DNA from: Niabella soli DSM 19437
GTDB taxonomy: Bacteria > Bacteroidota > Bacteroidia > Chitinophagales > Chitinophagaceae
DNA length: 64,000 bases
Direction: 5' to 3'
NCBI RefSeq assembly: GCF_000243115.2
Contig: NZ_CP007035.1
Coordinates: 496,001 to 560,000 of the forward strand
Part shown: piece after piece, positions 8,137 to 16,463 of the stretch
Layout of the letters: each line of letters opens with the position of its first letter
Numbering within the stretch: the stretch's first letter is position 1
The notes under the pieces: generated by a model
What the model saw: the letters and a program-made list of their open reading frames with translations, nothing else
What the model was told of the DNA's origin: nothing
Database searches by the model: none
Position numbers and translations under genes: made by a program

Positions 8137-11049
8137 CTACACTTCCATATAGGCCTCGGTTGGCTCACAGGTACAGATCAGGTTGCGGTCTCCCAATGTA
8201 TTGTTTACCCTTGCCACAGACGGCCAGAATTTGTTATGTGCTATATAGGGCAGAGGAAAGGCGGCTTCTTCCCTGGTATAACGATGCTCCCATGCGCTGG
8301 TAATTACCGATTGTTGCGTATGAGGTGCATTTTTTAACGGGTTGTCTTTCCCATCCCATGTAGCGGTTTCTATTTTCTGAATTTCCTTACGGATGCTTTG
8401 TAAGGCATCGCAAAAACGATCCAGTTCACCTTTGTCTTCACTTTCCGTTGGTTCGATCATGATCGTTCCCGGAACGGGGAAGCTCATGGTGGGGGCGTGG
8501 AACCCATAATCCATCAGCCTTTTGGCGATGTCTTCCGCTTCCACCTGCGCGGTCTTTTTAAACGGACGAAGGTCTACAATAAATTCATGCGCGCATAAAT
8601 TATTGCTGTTGGTGTACAGGATATCAAAATCTTCTTCCAGGCGTGCCCGCATATAATTGGCGTTAAGGATGGCATATTGTGTGGCTGCCTTTAACCCTTC
8701 GGCGCCCAGCATGCGTATATAAGCGTAGGAGATCAGGAGAATAGATGCCGATCCATAAGGGGCTGCTGATACGGCCCCTTCGTGATTTTGATGATTCCCG
8801 GTTCCGTTACCGTTGATCGATATTGTTTTTGCTTTATGCAGGAAAACGTGGCCGGGCAAATGTTGGGCCAGATGCTCTTTCACGCAAATGGGTCCCATGC
8901 CGGGACCGCCGCCGCCGTGCGGGATAGCAAAGGTCTTGTGCAGGTTCAGGTGACAAACATCGGCGCCAATCAACCCGGGTGCAGTAAGTCCTACCTGCGC
9001 GTTCATATTGGCGCCGTCCATGTATACCTGGCCGCCATTGTCGTGGATGATCTGGTTGATCTCTTTTACCGTTTCCTCGTAAATTCCGTATGTGCTCGGG
9101 TAGGTGATCATAATGCCGGCCAGTACATCTTTATATTGTGCTGCCTTTGCTTTCAGATCCTCCATATCAATGTATCCATTCTCCAGAGCTTTCACCACAA
9201 CCACTTTCATGCCCGCCATTACCGCAGAAGCCGGATTGGTACCATGCGCTGAGATGGGGATCAGCATCACATTACGTTGGGGGTTTCCCTGGGCTTCATG
9301 ATAGGCTTTGATCGTAAGTAAGCCCGCATATTCTCCCTGTGCACCGCTGTTGGGTTGCAGGCTGCAGGCATCAAACGCCGTGATGGCGCACAGATATTGG
9401 CTGAGCTCTTCAACGATTTGTTTATAGCCGCCTGCCTGGTTTACCGGGGCAAAGGGATGAATATTCGCCCAATGCGCCCAGCTCAGCGGGATCATTTCCG
9501 TGGCGGCATTCAGCTTCATCGTACAGCTCCCCAAAGAGATCATGGAAGTGTTCAGAGAGAGATCCTTATTCTCCAGGTATTTGATGTAGCGCATCATCTT
9601 GCTTTCGCTATGATAGGTATTAAACACCTGTTGGGTAAGAAATGCAGATTGGCGCACCAGTGATTCAGGGATATGACGCAATTCCTCTTCCGTACTTAAC
9701 TCAAATGAAACGGGATTCACATCATTTTCAAAACAATTGATCAGGTCATAAAGGTCTTCAACGATCACGGTTTCATCAAGGGAAACGCCAATATGCTGAT
9801 GATCGATCTGCCGCAGGTTTATTTTTTGTTGCGCTGCTTTTCCAATAATCCCGGCGGCATTGTTTGTTTTGATAACAAGGGTATCAAAATAATGATCGCT
9901 CACCAGCTCAAACCCACGCGCTTCAATAGCTTCCCCTACGATCTGGGTGAAAACTGCAATCCGTTCTGCAATTTTTTTCAGTCCATCGGGCCCGTGATAC
10001 ACGGCATACATTGCGGCCATATTAGCAAGCAATGCCTGCGCTGTGCAAATATTTGAAGTGGCTTTTTCCCGTTTGATATGTTGCTCCCGGGTCTGCAAGG
10101 CCATGCGGAGCGCGCGGTTCCCGTTGGCGTCTTCACTGATGCCGATGATCCGGCCCGGTATGGTGCGTTTGAATTCATCGGTAGCCGTCATGAAGGCGGC
10201 ATGAGGACCGCCATAACCCAAAGGTACCCCAAAACGTTGCGCAGATCCGATCGCCACATCGGCGCCCAGTTCACCCGGAGGGGTTAAAATGGCTAAAGCC
10301 AGCAGGTCGGTTGCCATGGCTACATAGGCTTCGTTGCGGTGTACGGTTTCAATAAAAGAACGGTAGTCTTCAATACTTCCCTTGTTATTAGGGTACTGTA
10401 TCAGTGCGCCAAAGTATTCTTTGGTGATGCCGGCTGTTTTATAGTCGCCTTCCACCAGTTCAATCCCGAAGGGCTTTGCGCGGGTGTACAGAACGTCTTT
10501 TGTTTGGGGGAAGAGCTCAGCGTCAATAAAAAATCTGGGCTTTTCCGCAACGGTGGCCTTGTTCTTTGAATGGTAAAACATGATCATGGCTTCTGCGGCG
10601 GCCGTTGCTTCATCCAGTAAGGAGGCATTGGCCAAAGGCAGACTCGTAAGGTCGCAGATCACCGTCTGGAAATTCAGCAGGCTTTCCAGGCGTCCCTGGG
10701 ATATTTCGGCCTGGTAAGGCGTATATTGGGTATACCAACCCGGATTTTCAAAAATATTGCGCAGGATGACTGACGGCGTAAGGGTGCCGTAATACCCCTG
10801 ACCGATATAATTATGAAAAATTTTATTTTTGAGCGATACATTTTTGATATGGCGGAGGTATTCGTTCTCGCTCATAGGTTTGGGAATATCAAGGGCTTCC
10901 GCCATGCGGATCGCCGATGGAACGGTTTGCTCCATTAAGGCGTCCAGGTTGTTGAACCCCACTTTATCCAGCATTTTTCCGGTTTCGGTTGCATCGGGCC
11001 CAATATGCCGTTGTAAAAATTCTTTTGATTGCGCTTCTAAAATATTCAT
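8137..11049 (-). CDS. gcvP: Glycine dehydrogenase (decarboxylating), P-protein
   Basis: A full-length fused P-protein of 970 residues. It is the PLP-dependent component of the glycine cleavage system that decarboxylates glycine and passes the aminomethyl group to lipoylated H-protein. The start RHIGPDATETGKMLDKVGF and the N-terminal half (PYQAEISQGRLESLLNFQ, LLDEATAAAEAM) are characteristic. The PLP lysine is Lys705 in LHKTFAIPHGGGGPG. The closing PVARVNNTLGDRNLICTCEP is also typical. gcvH and gcvT are not adjacent, as is usual in Bacteroidota. A -7 element (TAACTTTG on the minus strand, 11085-11092) precedes it and a strong terminator follows. Confidence 0.98.
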   Translation of the reverse strand: MNILEAQSKEFLQRHIGPDATETGKMLDKVGFNNLDALMEQTVPSAIRMAEALDIPKPMSENEYLRHIKNVSLKNKIFHNYIGQGYYGTLTPSVILRNIFENPGWYTQYTPYQAEISQGRLESLLNFQTVICDLTSLPLANASLLDEATAAAEAMIMFYHSKNKATVAEKPRFFIDAELFPQTKDVLYTRAKPFGIELVEGDYKTAGITKEYFGALIQYPNNKGSIEDYRSFIETVHRNEAYVAMATDLLALAILTPPGELGADVAIGSAQRFGVPLGYGGPHAAFMTATDEFKRTIPGRIIGISEDANGNRALRMALQTREQHIKREKATSNICTAQALLANMAAMYAVYHGPDGLKKIAERIAVFTQIVGEAIEARGFELVSDHYFDTLVIKTNNAAGIIGKAAQQKINLRQIDHQHIGVSLDETVIVEDLYDLINCFENDVNPVSFELSTEEELRHIPESLVRQSAFLTQQVFNTYHSESKMMRYIKYLENKDLSLNTSMISLGSCTMKLNAATEMIPLSWAHWANIHPFAPVNQAGGYKQIVEELSQYLCAITAFDACSLQPNSGAQGEYAGLLTIKAYHEAQGNPQRNVMLIPISAHGTNPASAVMAGMKVVVVKALENGYIDMEDLKAKAAQYKDVLAGIMITYPSTYGIYEETVKEINQIIHDNGGQVYMDGANMNAQVGLTAPGLIGADVCHLNLHKTFAIPHGGGGPGMGPICVKEHLAQHLPGHVFLHKAKTISINGNGTGNHQNHEGAVSAAPYGSASILLISYAYIRMLGAEGLKAATQYAILNANYMRARLEEDFDILYTNSNNLCAHEFIVDLRPFKKTAQVEAEDIAKRLMDYGFHAPTMSFPVPGTIMIEPTESEDKGELDRFCDALQSIRKEIQKIETATWDGKDNPLKNAPHTQQSVITSAWEHRYTREEAAFPLPYIAHNKFWPSVARVNNTLGDRNLICTCEPTEAYMEV

Positions 11050-11084
11050 ATAACTATTGAAGTGTTGAGTATAAATAAGGTGTG

Positions 11085-11092
11085 CAAAGTTA
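11085..11092 (-). promoter_or_regulatory. Probable -7 promoter element of gcvP
   Basis: Reads TAACTTTG on the minus strand, a match to TAnnTTTG, about 36 nt upstream of the gcvP ATG. I found no clear -33 box and no recognisable glycine riboswitch in the 11050-11261 gap. Confidence 0.5.
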
Positions 11093-11261
11093 CGTTCAAT
11101 TTACGAGAAAAAGTAAGGATCGCCCGTCTGGGGAAAACCAGTGAATATAAGCGCTTAGGCCCGTTTTTAAATTTCAGGGAACTGCATAATTCTTGTAAGT
11201 GATTTAAGCGGATGAATCATTATTTTTGATTTTTAAATGGAATCGTTGAATTTATTAGAGA

Positions 11262-11750
11262 ATGTCGAAAGAACTTTTGCATAACTGGGAGAAGAAATCA
11301 AAAGAGCACCGGAAAAATTATCAGCAGTTTTTGAAACGGGCCGATAAAAATAAGGTCCTGCGCCAGCTTCCGGAGTTGCATGAAGCCGCTTTTGAAGCGG
11401 TGGATTGCCTTTCCTGTGCCAATTGCTGTAAAAATTATTCTCCCCGGTTTAAAACGCCGGATATAAAACGCATCGCCAAAGGATTGGGAATGAAAGAGAG
11501 TGTTTTTATAGACACCTACCTGCGGGTGGATGAAGACGGGGATTTTGTGGTACAACAGTCGCCCTGTCCTTTTTTAAATACTGATAACACCTGCAATATC
11601 TATGAGATTCGGCCGTCTGATTGCGCGCGCTTTCCCTACACTGATGAAGATGTGCTTATAAAACGCCCTGCATTAACGCTCAAGAATAGTGAGTTTTGCC
11701 CGATCACCTATTATGTGCTGGAGCGGCTGGTAAACGCGACAACAAAATAA
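11262..11750 (+). CDS. YkgJ family cysteine cluster protein
   Basis: A 162-residue cytosolic protein of the YkgJ/UPF0153 zinc- or iron-binding group. The cysteine cluster has CLSCANCCKNYSPRF (about 49-63), CPFLNTDNTCNIYEIRPSDCARFP (about 104-127) and a later FCPITYY (about 147). This is the family pattern CxxCxxCC...CPxL...CxIYxxRPxxCRxFP. The N-terminal 40 residues form a charged helix. The biochemical role is not established. It is a single gene, convergent with nothing and followed by a repeat-rich gap. Confidence 0.92.
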   Translation: MSKELLHNWEKKSKEHRKNYQQFLKRADKNKVLRQLPELHEAAFEAVDCLSCANCCKNYSPRFKTPDIKRIAKGLGMKESVFIDTYLRVDEDGDFVVQQSPCPFLNTDNTCNIYEIRPSDCARFPYTDEDVLIKRPALTLKNSEFCPITYYVLERLVNATTK

Positions 11751-12430
11751 CGGGCTTGCTCCTTTGCGATTTAACCGCAAAGACGCCAGGACGCTATGAT
11801 TTCTACTGTGTCTATGTTGTTAAAAATCAGTTCGAACGGCTTCGTTATACAGAATGCTACAGCTTTTAAGTACTCACTGCAACACCCGCGTAGTTCTTGA
11901 GCCTCATTAATTCTTTTGAAAATAATTCGCTGGGTCTTTGCTCCCCTGGGTCGCTGTGTAAAATTTATAATAAACCGGTATCCATTTTATTAAAATACCT
12001 GTGATGCTGATTGACGGATGGGGTATCGCTGCAGGATCAACTTATAGGCCGAGCCGATGGCTCTCTATTTTTAGTTGCGCGCTTTTAACAAGAAACTAAA
12101 GTTCCTTGTTAACCCATTAAACCGAGGCTACGCCTCTTCAACGTTCACTGTCTGGAGGTTTCAACAAGTTTAATCATATGCTCAATGTGACAGAAAGCCA
12201 GAGGCTTGCGTTCTTCAGGTAACTTCGGAATTTATTCCGAAGTAATGAGCCAAATATAGGGGATTGAGTGCCATCGGCACGATCCATTTCGAAAGCAACG
12301 CCAGGCCTGCTATTGCTCTTAGCTAACGAGCACCCCGCCTGCTTTGATCACAATGAAGGAGAATCCATAAGTCCATTATGATAATTTTGATACGGGTTCA
12401 TTATTAGCCGCATTATTCTTTAGACTAAAT
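11751..12430. repeat. Gene-free region with degenerate palindromic repeats
   Basis: No coding sequence is supported. The segment contains repeat material related to 15250-15350. Both places have a hairpin block (ATAGGCCGAGCCGATGGCT near 12046; ATAAGCCGAACCTGCAGTT near 15305) followed by TCTTTATCTATTTT-like sequence. Both also have GTGCCATYGGCA (GTGCCATCGGCAC at 12268-12280). Other short palindromes occur around 12110-12250. Confidence 0.55.
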
Positions 12431-12471
12431 TTTGTTTTTGGTCGAATATTCGTATTTTTGCATAACGAATA
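12431..12471 (+). promoter_or_regulatory. Promoter and probable autoregulatory operator of the TetR gene
   Basis: A -33-like TTTG (12431-12434) and -7 TATTTTTG (12453-12460) are 18 nt apart, matching Bacteroidota promoters. Inverted arms TATTCGT (12447-12453) and ACGAATA (12465-12471) straddle the -7 box. A second perfect palindrome CGAATATTCG (12443-12452) overlaps the left arm. A repressor bound here would cover the promoter, the usual layout for TetR self-repression. Confidence 0.65.
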
Positions 12472-12479
12472 ACGTATCA

Positions 12480-13067
12480 TTGGATAAACGGACAAAAATA
12501 GTAGTAGCGGCGCAAAAGCTTTTTCAGGAGCAGGGGCTGGGATTTTCTACGATGGAAGATGTGGCAAAAGCGGTGGGAATGGGCAAGAGCTCCCTGTACT
12601 ATTATTTTAAAAGCAAGGAGGAGATCTTTGATGCGGTACTGGATGCCGAAATAAACGAAGTGATCCTGGAAACAACCCGGCAGCTAAGCCGGCAGCAAGG
12701 CCTGGTGGAAAAACTGGTTGCTTTTGCTTCAGTAAAACTTGCCATGGCCCGGAAGCGGAAGTCCTTGTTTCGGGCCATGGAGGCCGGTATGGATGCGGAG
12801 CTGTTTTCTAAGTACACAGAGCAGAAAAAGGCGCTGCACCGGCGTTACCTCGAAAAGGAAACCTTGTTATTGCAGCAATTATTGCTGGAAGGAGCCAACC
12901 GCCACGAAATCAATCTCTCCAATAATAAGCAATTGGGAGAGGCAATATTTATTTTCCTTTCTGCGCTCCGGGGAATGAACAGGGAATTTATTGTTCATGA
13001 TTCGGATGCAGATCCTTACAAGATGCTATCCGCTTTTTGCTCAGTATTTTGTAAAGGTCTTGAATAA
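12480..13067 (+). CDS. TetR/AcrR family transcriptional regulator
   Basis: A ~195-residue repressor whose N-terminal helix-turn-helix reads KIVVAAQKLFQEQGLGFSTMEDVAKAVGMGKSSLYYYFKSKEEIFDAVL. I place the start at TTG 12480 (then DKRTKIVV). An open frame reaches back to 12432, but that start would lie upstream of the predicted transcription start; no ATG occurs before 12552, which would cut into the first DNA-binding helix. The C-terminal ligand domain is unassigned. The MFS exporter gene follows after 27 nt, so the regulator very likely controls itself and the exporter in response to an exported compound. Confidence 0.88.
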   Translation: MDKRTKIVVAAQKLFQEQGLGFSTMEDVAKAVGMGKSSLYYYFKSKEEIFDAVLDAEINEVILETTRQLSRQQGLVEKLVAFASVKLAMARKRKSLFRAMEAGMDAELFSKYTEQKKALHRRYLEKETLLLQQLLLEGANRHEINLSNNKQLGEAIFIFLSALRGMNREFIVHDSDADPYKMLSAFCSVFCKGLE

Positions 13068-13094
13068 TTTTTTTGAAGATAATTCGACTAAAAT

Positions 13095-14327
13095 ATGAAA
13101 TTGGTCCAAAGTGTGGCATTGGGTAATGCGTTCAGGGTTTTTCATTCGCGTAATTACAGTTTGTTTTTCACCGGTCAGTTAATTTCCCGGATAGGTACCT
13201 GGATGCAGCGTACGGCAGTGATCTGGGTAATGTATACAATGACCCATTCTGTTGTTTGGGTAGGATTGACAACATTTGCGGAGCAGTTCCCTTCTTTTAT
13301 ACTATCGCCATGGGGCGGTATTGTTGCAGACCGGTACGACCGGTATAAAATATTACTGTGCACCCAGGTAACAGCGGCCGTCCAGGCAGTTGCGCTGACC
13401 CTGCTGTATATTTTTGGCGCGCATTGGTGGGGAATTCTTTTACTTAGCGGGTTACTGGGGGTGGCTAATGCCTTTGATGTACCTGCCCGGCAGGCGATGG
13501 TAAATGATATTATCGATGATAAGGACGACCTGCCCAGTGCCATTGCAATGAATTCTTCCCTGAATAATCTTACGCGCTTAGCTGGTCCGGCCCTGTCGGG
13601 GATTATATTGGCTGCATATAGCGCTACAGCTTGTTTTGCTACAAATGCGGTGAGCTTTATAGCGGTGATTATTTGTTTAAACCTGATGCAGTTTCCCGTG
13701 AGACAGGCCCCGGGAAACAAAAGCAACGCCTGGGGCGCTTTTCGTGATGGGTTGCAGTATACGCGTTCTCAAAAAGAGATCAGCAAAACCTTATTGCTGC
13801 TGGCGTCCGTATGTTTACTGGTTGCCACTTATAACACGTTACAGCCTTATTTCGCAAGGGATATCTTCGGCGGCAACTCGGCTACTTATGGTTATATTAA
13901 TGCAGCTACGGGTTTGGGAGCGTTGGTGAGCACTTTATACCTGGCGGCACAAAAATATAGCGGCCGGTTAAAGCAGATACTTTTTTTTAACCTTGTAGTA
14001 TTAGGAGTGGGGCTTATTGTAATGGCGTATACGCCTGTGTTCTCCCTGTTCCTCTTGCTTTCATTTGTTTGCGGCTTCGGAACCATGTCGGTATTGCCTG
14101 TTTGCAATACGATCGTACAAACGGTTTCCATACCACAGATGCGGGGCCGTGTGGTTGGTTTTTTTGCCATGGCGGCTTTTGGCACGCTACCCCTGGGTGC
14201 TGTATTGATCGGTTGGGTGGCAAAAGTGGTACAACCGCAACATTGCCTGATCGGGCAAGGGGTGATCTGTTTGGTTATAGCCACAGTATTTTATCGTTTT
14301 TTACACACAAAACCCCGTATGAGCTGA
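13095..14327 (+). CDS. MFS transporter, EntS/MFS_3-like exporter
   Basis: A 410-residue inner-membrane permease with about 12 hydrophobic segments. The start NYSLFFTGQLISRIGTWMQRTAVIWVMY and the loop GGIVADRYDRYKILL (motif A type, about 75-90) are typical of the MFS_3/EntS group. ANAFDVPARQAMVNDIIDDKDDLPSAIAMNSS is a family signature. Members export siderophores or drugs; substrate here is unknown. It is co-transcribed with the upstream TetR gene (27-nt gap). The gap ends with AATTCGAC, the complement of the GTCGAAT half-site in the TetR operator, which could be a second binding site. Confidence 0.92.
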   Translation: MKLVQSVALGNAFRVFHSRNYSLFFTGQLISRIGTWMQRTAVIWVMYTMTHSVVWVGLTTFAEQFPSFILSPWGGIVADRYDRYKILLCTQVTAAVQAVALTLLYIFGAHWWGILLLSGLLGVANAFDVPARQAMVNDIIDDKDDLPSAIAMNSSLNNLTRLAGPALSGIILAAYSATACFATNAVSFIAVIICLNLMQFPVRQAPGNKSNAWGAFRDGLQYTRSQKEISKTLLLLASVCLLVATYNTLQPYFARDIFGGNSATYGYINAATGLGALVSTLYLAAQKYSGRLKQILFFNLVVLGVGLIVMAYTPVFSLFLLLSFVCGFGTMSVLPVCNTIVQTVSIPQMRGRVVGFFAMAAFGTLPLGAVLIGWVAKVVQPQHCLIGQGVICLVIATVFYRFLHTKPRMS

Positions 14328-14404
14328 TCTGTATTTATCATTAAGTTGTTTAGACTTTCAGATTCCTTTGCATTGCCGGCATTCCTATAAACCGGAAGCA
14401 TATT

Positions 14405-14460
14405 TTTCGCGCAGATCCCGGATAGCTATCGGGATCGCCGAAAATCAATCTGCGGATGGA
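14405..14460. repeat. Palindromic intergenic element (CGCAGAT type)
   Basis: CGCAGAT and ATCTGCG flank an inner hairpin (ATCCCG...CGGGAT), forming nested inverted repeats in the gap between the MFS gene and the convergent ubiX-like gene. A related arrangement, with CGCAGAT and CCGATAAATCGG hairpins, lies at 52085-52195. Confidence 0.55.
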
Positions 14461-14536
14461 AAAAGTATTTCGCCGCGCTGCGGAAGTACGCTGTTGCGAA
14501 GCATGGGTCAGTTAATACAACTAAAGAAGCAGGGCA

Positions 14537-15118
14537 TTATTTTTTTAATGAGTTCCGGTAGGCATGGTCCCATCGTTTTACATCAATATCAATCCCAAAC
14601 AGATCCAGAGCCCTGGCTACGGAATGTGTGATCATTTCGTCTACAGATTCGGGTTTTAAATACAAAGCCGGTACGGGAGGCATCAGGACGCCGCCCATTT
14701 CCGTAATGGCCGTCATGCTTCTTAAGTGCCCAAGGTGCAAAGGCGTTTCGCGCAGCAGCAATACCAGTCTTCTTCTTTCTTTCAAAACCACATCTGCTGC
14801 TCTCGACATCAGTGTGCTTGTAACGCCGGTGGCGATCTCAGACATGGTTTTAATACTGCAGGGGGCTATTAGCATTCCCGCAGTCTTAAAAGAGCCACTT
14901 GCCAGCACGGAGCCAATATCCTGTGCCAGGTGGATCTCGTGCGCCAGGGAAACAAGTTGTTCATGAGTGATCGTCGTTTCGTAACTCCTCACCATTTCGG
15001 CGGGCTTACTTACAATAAGGTGTGTTTCGTAATGCTGTTCTTTTAATAATTCCAACGCCCGGATACCATACTGAATGCCCGTTGCGCCGCTGATACCCAC
15101 AATGATCCGTTTGTTCAT
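14537..15118 (-). CDS. ubiX: UbiX family flavin prenyltransferase
   Basis: A 193-residue enzyme that prenylates FMN with dimethylallyl phosphate to make the prenyl-FMN cofactor of UbiD-type decarboxylases. Visible signatures are RIIVGISGATGIQYGIRALELL (FMN-binding start), the APCSIKTMSEIATGVTSTLMSRAADVVLKERRRLVLLLRETPLHLGHLRSM stretch and PPVPALYLKPESVDEMI near the end. Length is standard. No ubiD is nearby. In organisms using menaquinone, UbiX usually serves a menaquinone or other UbiD pathway, so the symbol marks family rather than proven pathway. Confidence 0.94.
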   Translation of the reverse strand: MNKRIIVGISGATGIQYGIRALELLKEQHYETHLIVSKPAEMVRSYETTITHEQLVSLAHEIHLAQDIGSVLASGSFKTAGMLIAPCSIKTMSEIATGVTSTLMSRAADVVLKERRRLVLLLRETPLHLGHLRSMTAITEMGGVLMPPVPALYLKPESVDEMITHSVARALDLFGIDIDVKRWDHAYRNSLKK

Positions 15119-15505
15119 GTTGTTCTTTTATCGCGGATAAAGATAGCTCTTTATTCCGAGCTACAAGTGAACGATGGGCAGCTCAGCAACGCAAACGCAT
15201 CTGATTTTTTCAGAGCCTTTTGCTCGTTTTGGATACATAAAGCTGTGCTTTAGCGCGGCCTTATATGCAATGCGGTGGGTGGAGTGCCATTGGCAAGGTA
15301 CATTATAAGCCGAACCTGCAGTTCTTTATCTATTTTGCCAGCTCTTCAAACGGGTTGAAATCCATTTTTGAAATGTTTTTCGAGGCTATGTCTCCTTGTC
15401 TATGCCTTTATAATTTAGATGCGTTTGCCCGCTGCCATATCCCGATCCTGTAAACAAGAAAAAAATAAAGATGTATTTTTAAAAAATGGTCCTGCTATTT
15501 ATCAT
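15119..15505. repeat. Gap with a dispersed repeat copy
   Basis: No gene is supported before the DUF488 start. About 15250-15350 holds GTGCCATTGGCA and a hairpin block followed by TCTTTATCTATTTT, related to 12000-12280. The frame open from 15419 runs through low-quality sequence and is not needed for the DUF488 fold. Confidence 0.5.
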
Positions 15506-16054
15506 ATGAATCATCCGGGCAATAAAATCATCTATACTATCGGGCATTCCACCCATAGCTTCGCGGAATTGCTGGAGATGCTGCAATCCTTTGAGGTGAG
15601 GGTTTTGGCTGATATCCGGCGTTTCCCGGGCTCCCGAAAGTATCCTCAATTTAATAAAGACAATCTGGCTCCCGCCCTGGAAAAGAATGGAATAAGTTAT
15701 ATACACCTGGAGGAACTGGGTGGCAGAAGAAAAGTACAAACGGATTCCCCCAACAACCGTTGGAAAAATGCATCGTTCAGGGGGTATGCCGATTATATGG
15801 AGACAAAAGAGTTTGCAACTGCGATAGCAAGACTGGAAGCCATAGCGCTGAAACAACGAACAGCCTGTATGTGCTCGGAAGCCGTGTGGTGGCGCTGTCA
15901 CCGGTCGATGGTGTCCGACTATTTGAAAGCAAAAGGATGGATGGTACTGCACATCATGGCAACAGGGAAAACTACGGAGCATCCCTACACTTCACCGGCA
16001 AGGGTTGTAGGGGATTGTGTTTTTTATTCAGATAAAAATTTATTTGATCAGTAA
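15506..16054 (+). CDS. DUF488 family protein
   Basis: A 182-residue cytosolic protein. I choose the ATG at 15506 (MNHPGNKIIYTIGHSTHSF) because IYTIGHS is the canonical DUF488 opening; the open frame extends to 15419 without family similarity. Further family motifs are LADIRRFPGSRKYPQFN, YIHLEELGGRR, FRGYADYM and the conserved cysteine segment CMCSEAVWWRCHRSMVSDYL. The Cys/His residues suggest metal binding, but function is not established. The small DUF2945-like gene follows after 11 nt; DUF488 genes often sit among stress genes. Confidence 0.93.
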   Translation: MNHPGNKIIYTIGHSTHSFAELLEMLQSFEVRVLADIRRFPGSRKYPQFNKDNLAPALEKNGISYIHLEELGGRRKVQTDSPNNRWKNASFRGYADYMETKEFATAIARLEAIALKQRTACMCSEAVWWRCHRSMVSDYLKAKGWMVLHIMATGKTTEHPYTSPARVVGDCVFYSDKNLFDQ

Positions 16055-16065
16055 AATAGTATTTT

Positions 16066-16284
16066 ATGTCAGCAAAATTCAAAGTGGGAGATACTGTCAG
16101 TTGGAACTCAGAAGCCGGAAGGGTTTCCGGTACTATTATTAAAGTGCATACAACCGATTTTGATTATAAAGGGTATACCCATCATGCAACGGAAGATGAT
16201 CCGCAGTATGAAATTAAAAGCAGTAAATCCGATCATATTGCCGCACATAAAGGGGCGGCGCTCACTAAGATGCCTAATGGGTAA
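16066..16284 (+). CDS. DUF2945 / HVA1-like Tudor-fold protein
   Basis: A 72-residue protein with the family pattern FKVGDTVSWNSEAGRVSGTIIKVHT and, near the end, DPQYEIKSSKSDHIAAHKGAAL. The fold is a small beta-barrel. Homologues are called hypervirulence-associated or DUF2945 proteins and their role in bacteria is unclear. It is translated just after the DUF488 gene and probably shares its mRNA. Confidence 0.88.
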   Translation: MSAKFKVGDTVSWNSEAGRVSGTIIKVHTTDFDYKGYTHHATEDDPQYEIKSSKSDHIAAHKGAALTKMPNG

Positions 16285-16463
16285 ATTGTTTAAAGTAATG
16301 GAGAAAATTACTTTTTGAACAGGAGAACTGTTGAAAAAACTAATTTTAAAAACGTGAATGCTGAATCCCTGAACTATTTAGGTCTTACGATTGATCTGAT
16401 TGTCCGGCTTAGAAAATATTTAGTGTTGGAGACAGAAATGGACCCGGATTTAAAATTGAAAAT

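Noticed and set aside
8137-11261. Glycine riboswitch upstream of gcvP
   Set aside because: The 11050-11261 gap shows a -7 element but no recognisable tandem riboswitch structure.
12432-12479. Upstream N-terminal extension of the TetR gene
   Set aside because: The start would precede the predicted transcription start and the operator; TTG 12480 fits the family better.
15419-15505. Upstream extension of the DUF488 gene
   Set aside because: The 29 extra residues have no family similarity; the canonical IYTIGHS start follows the ATG at 15506.
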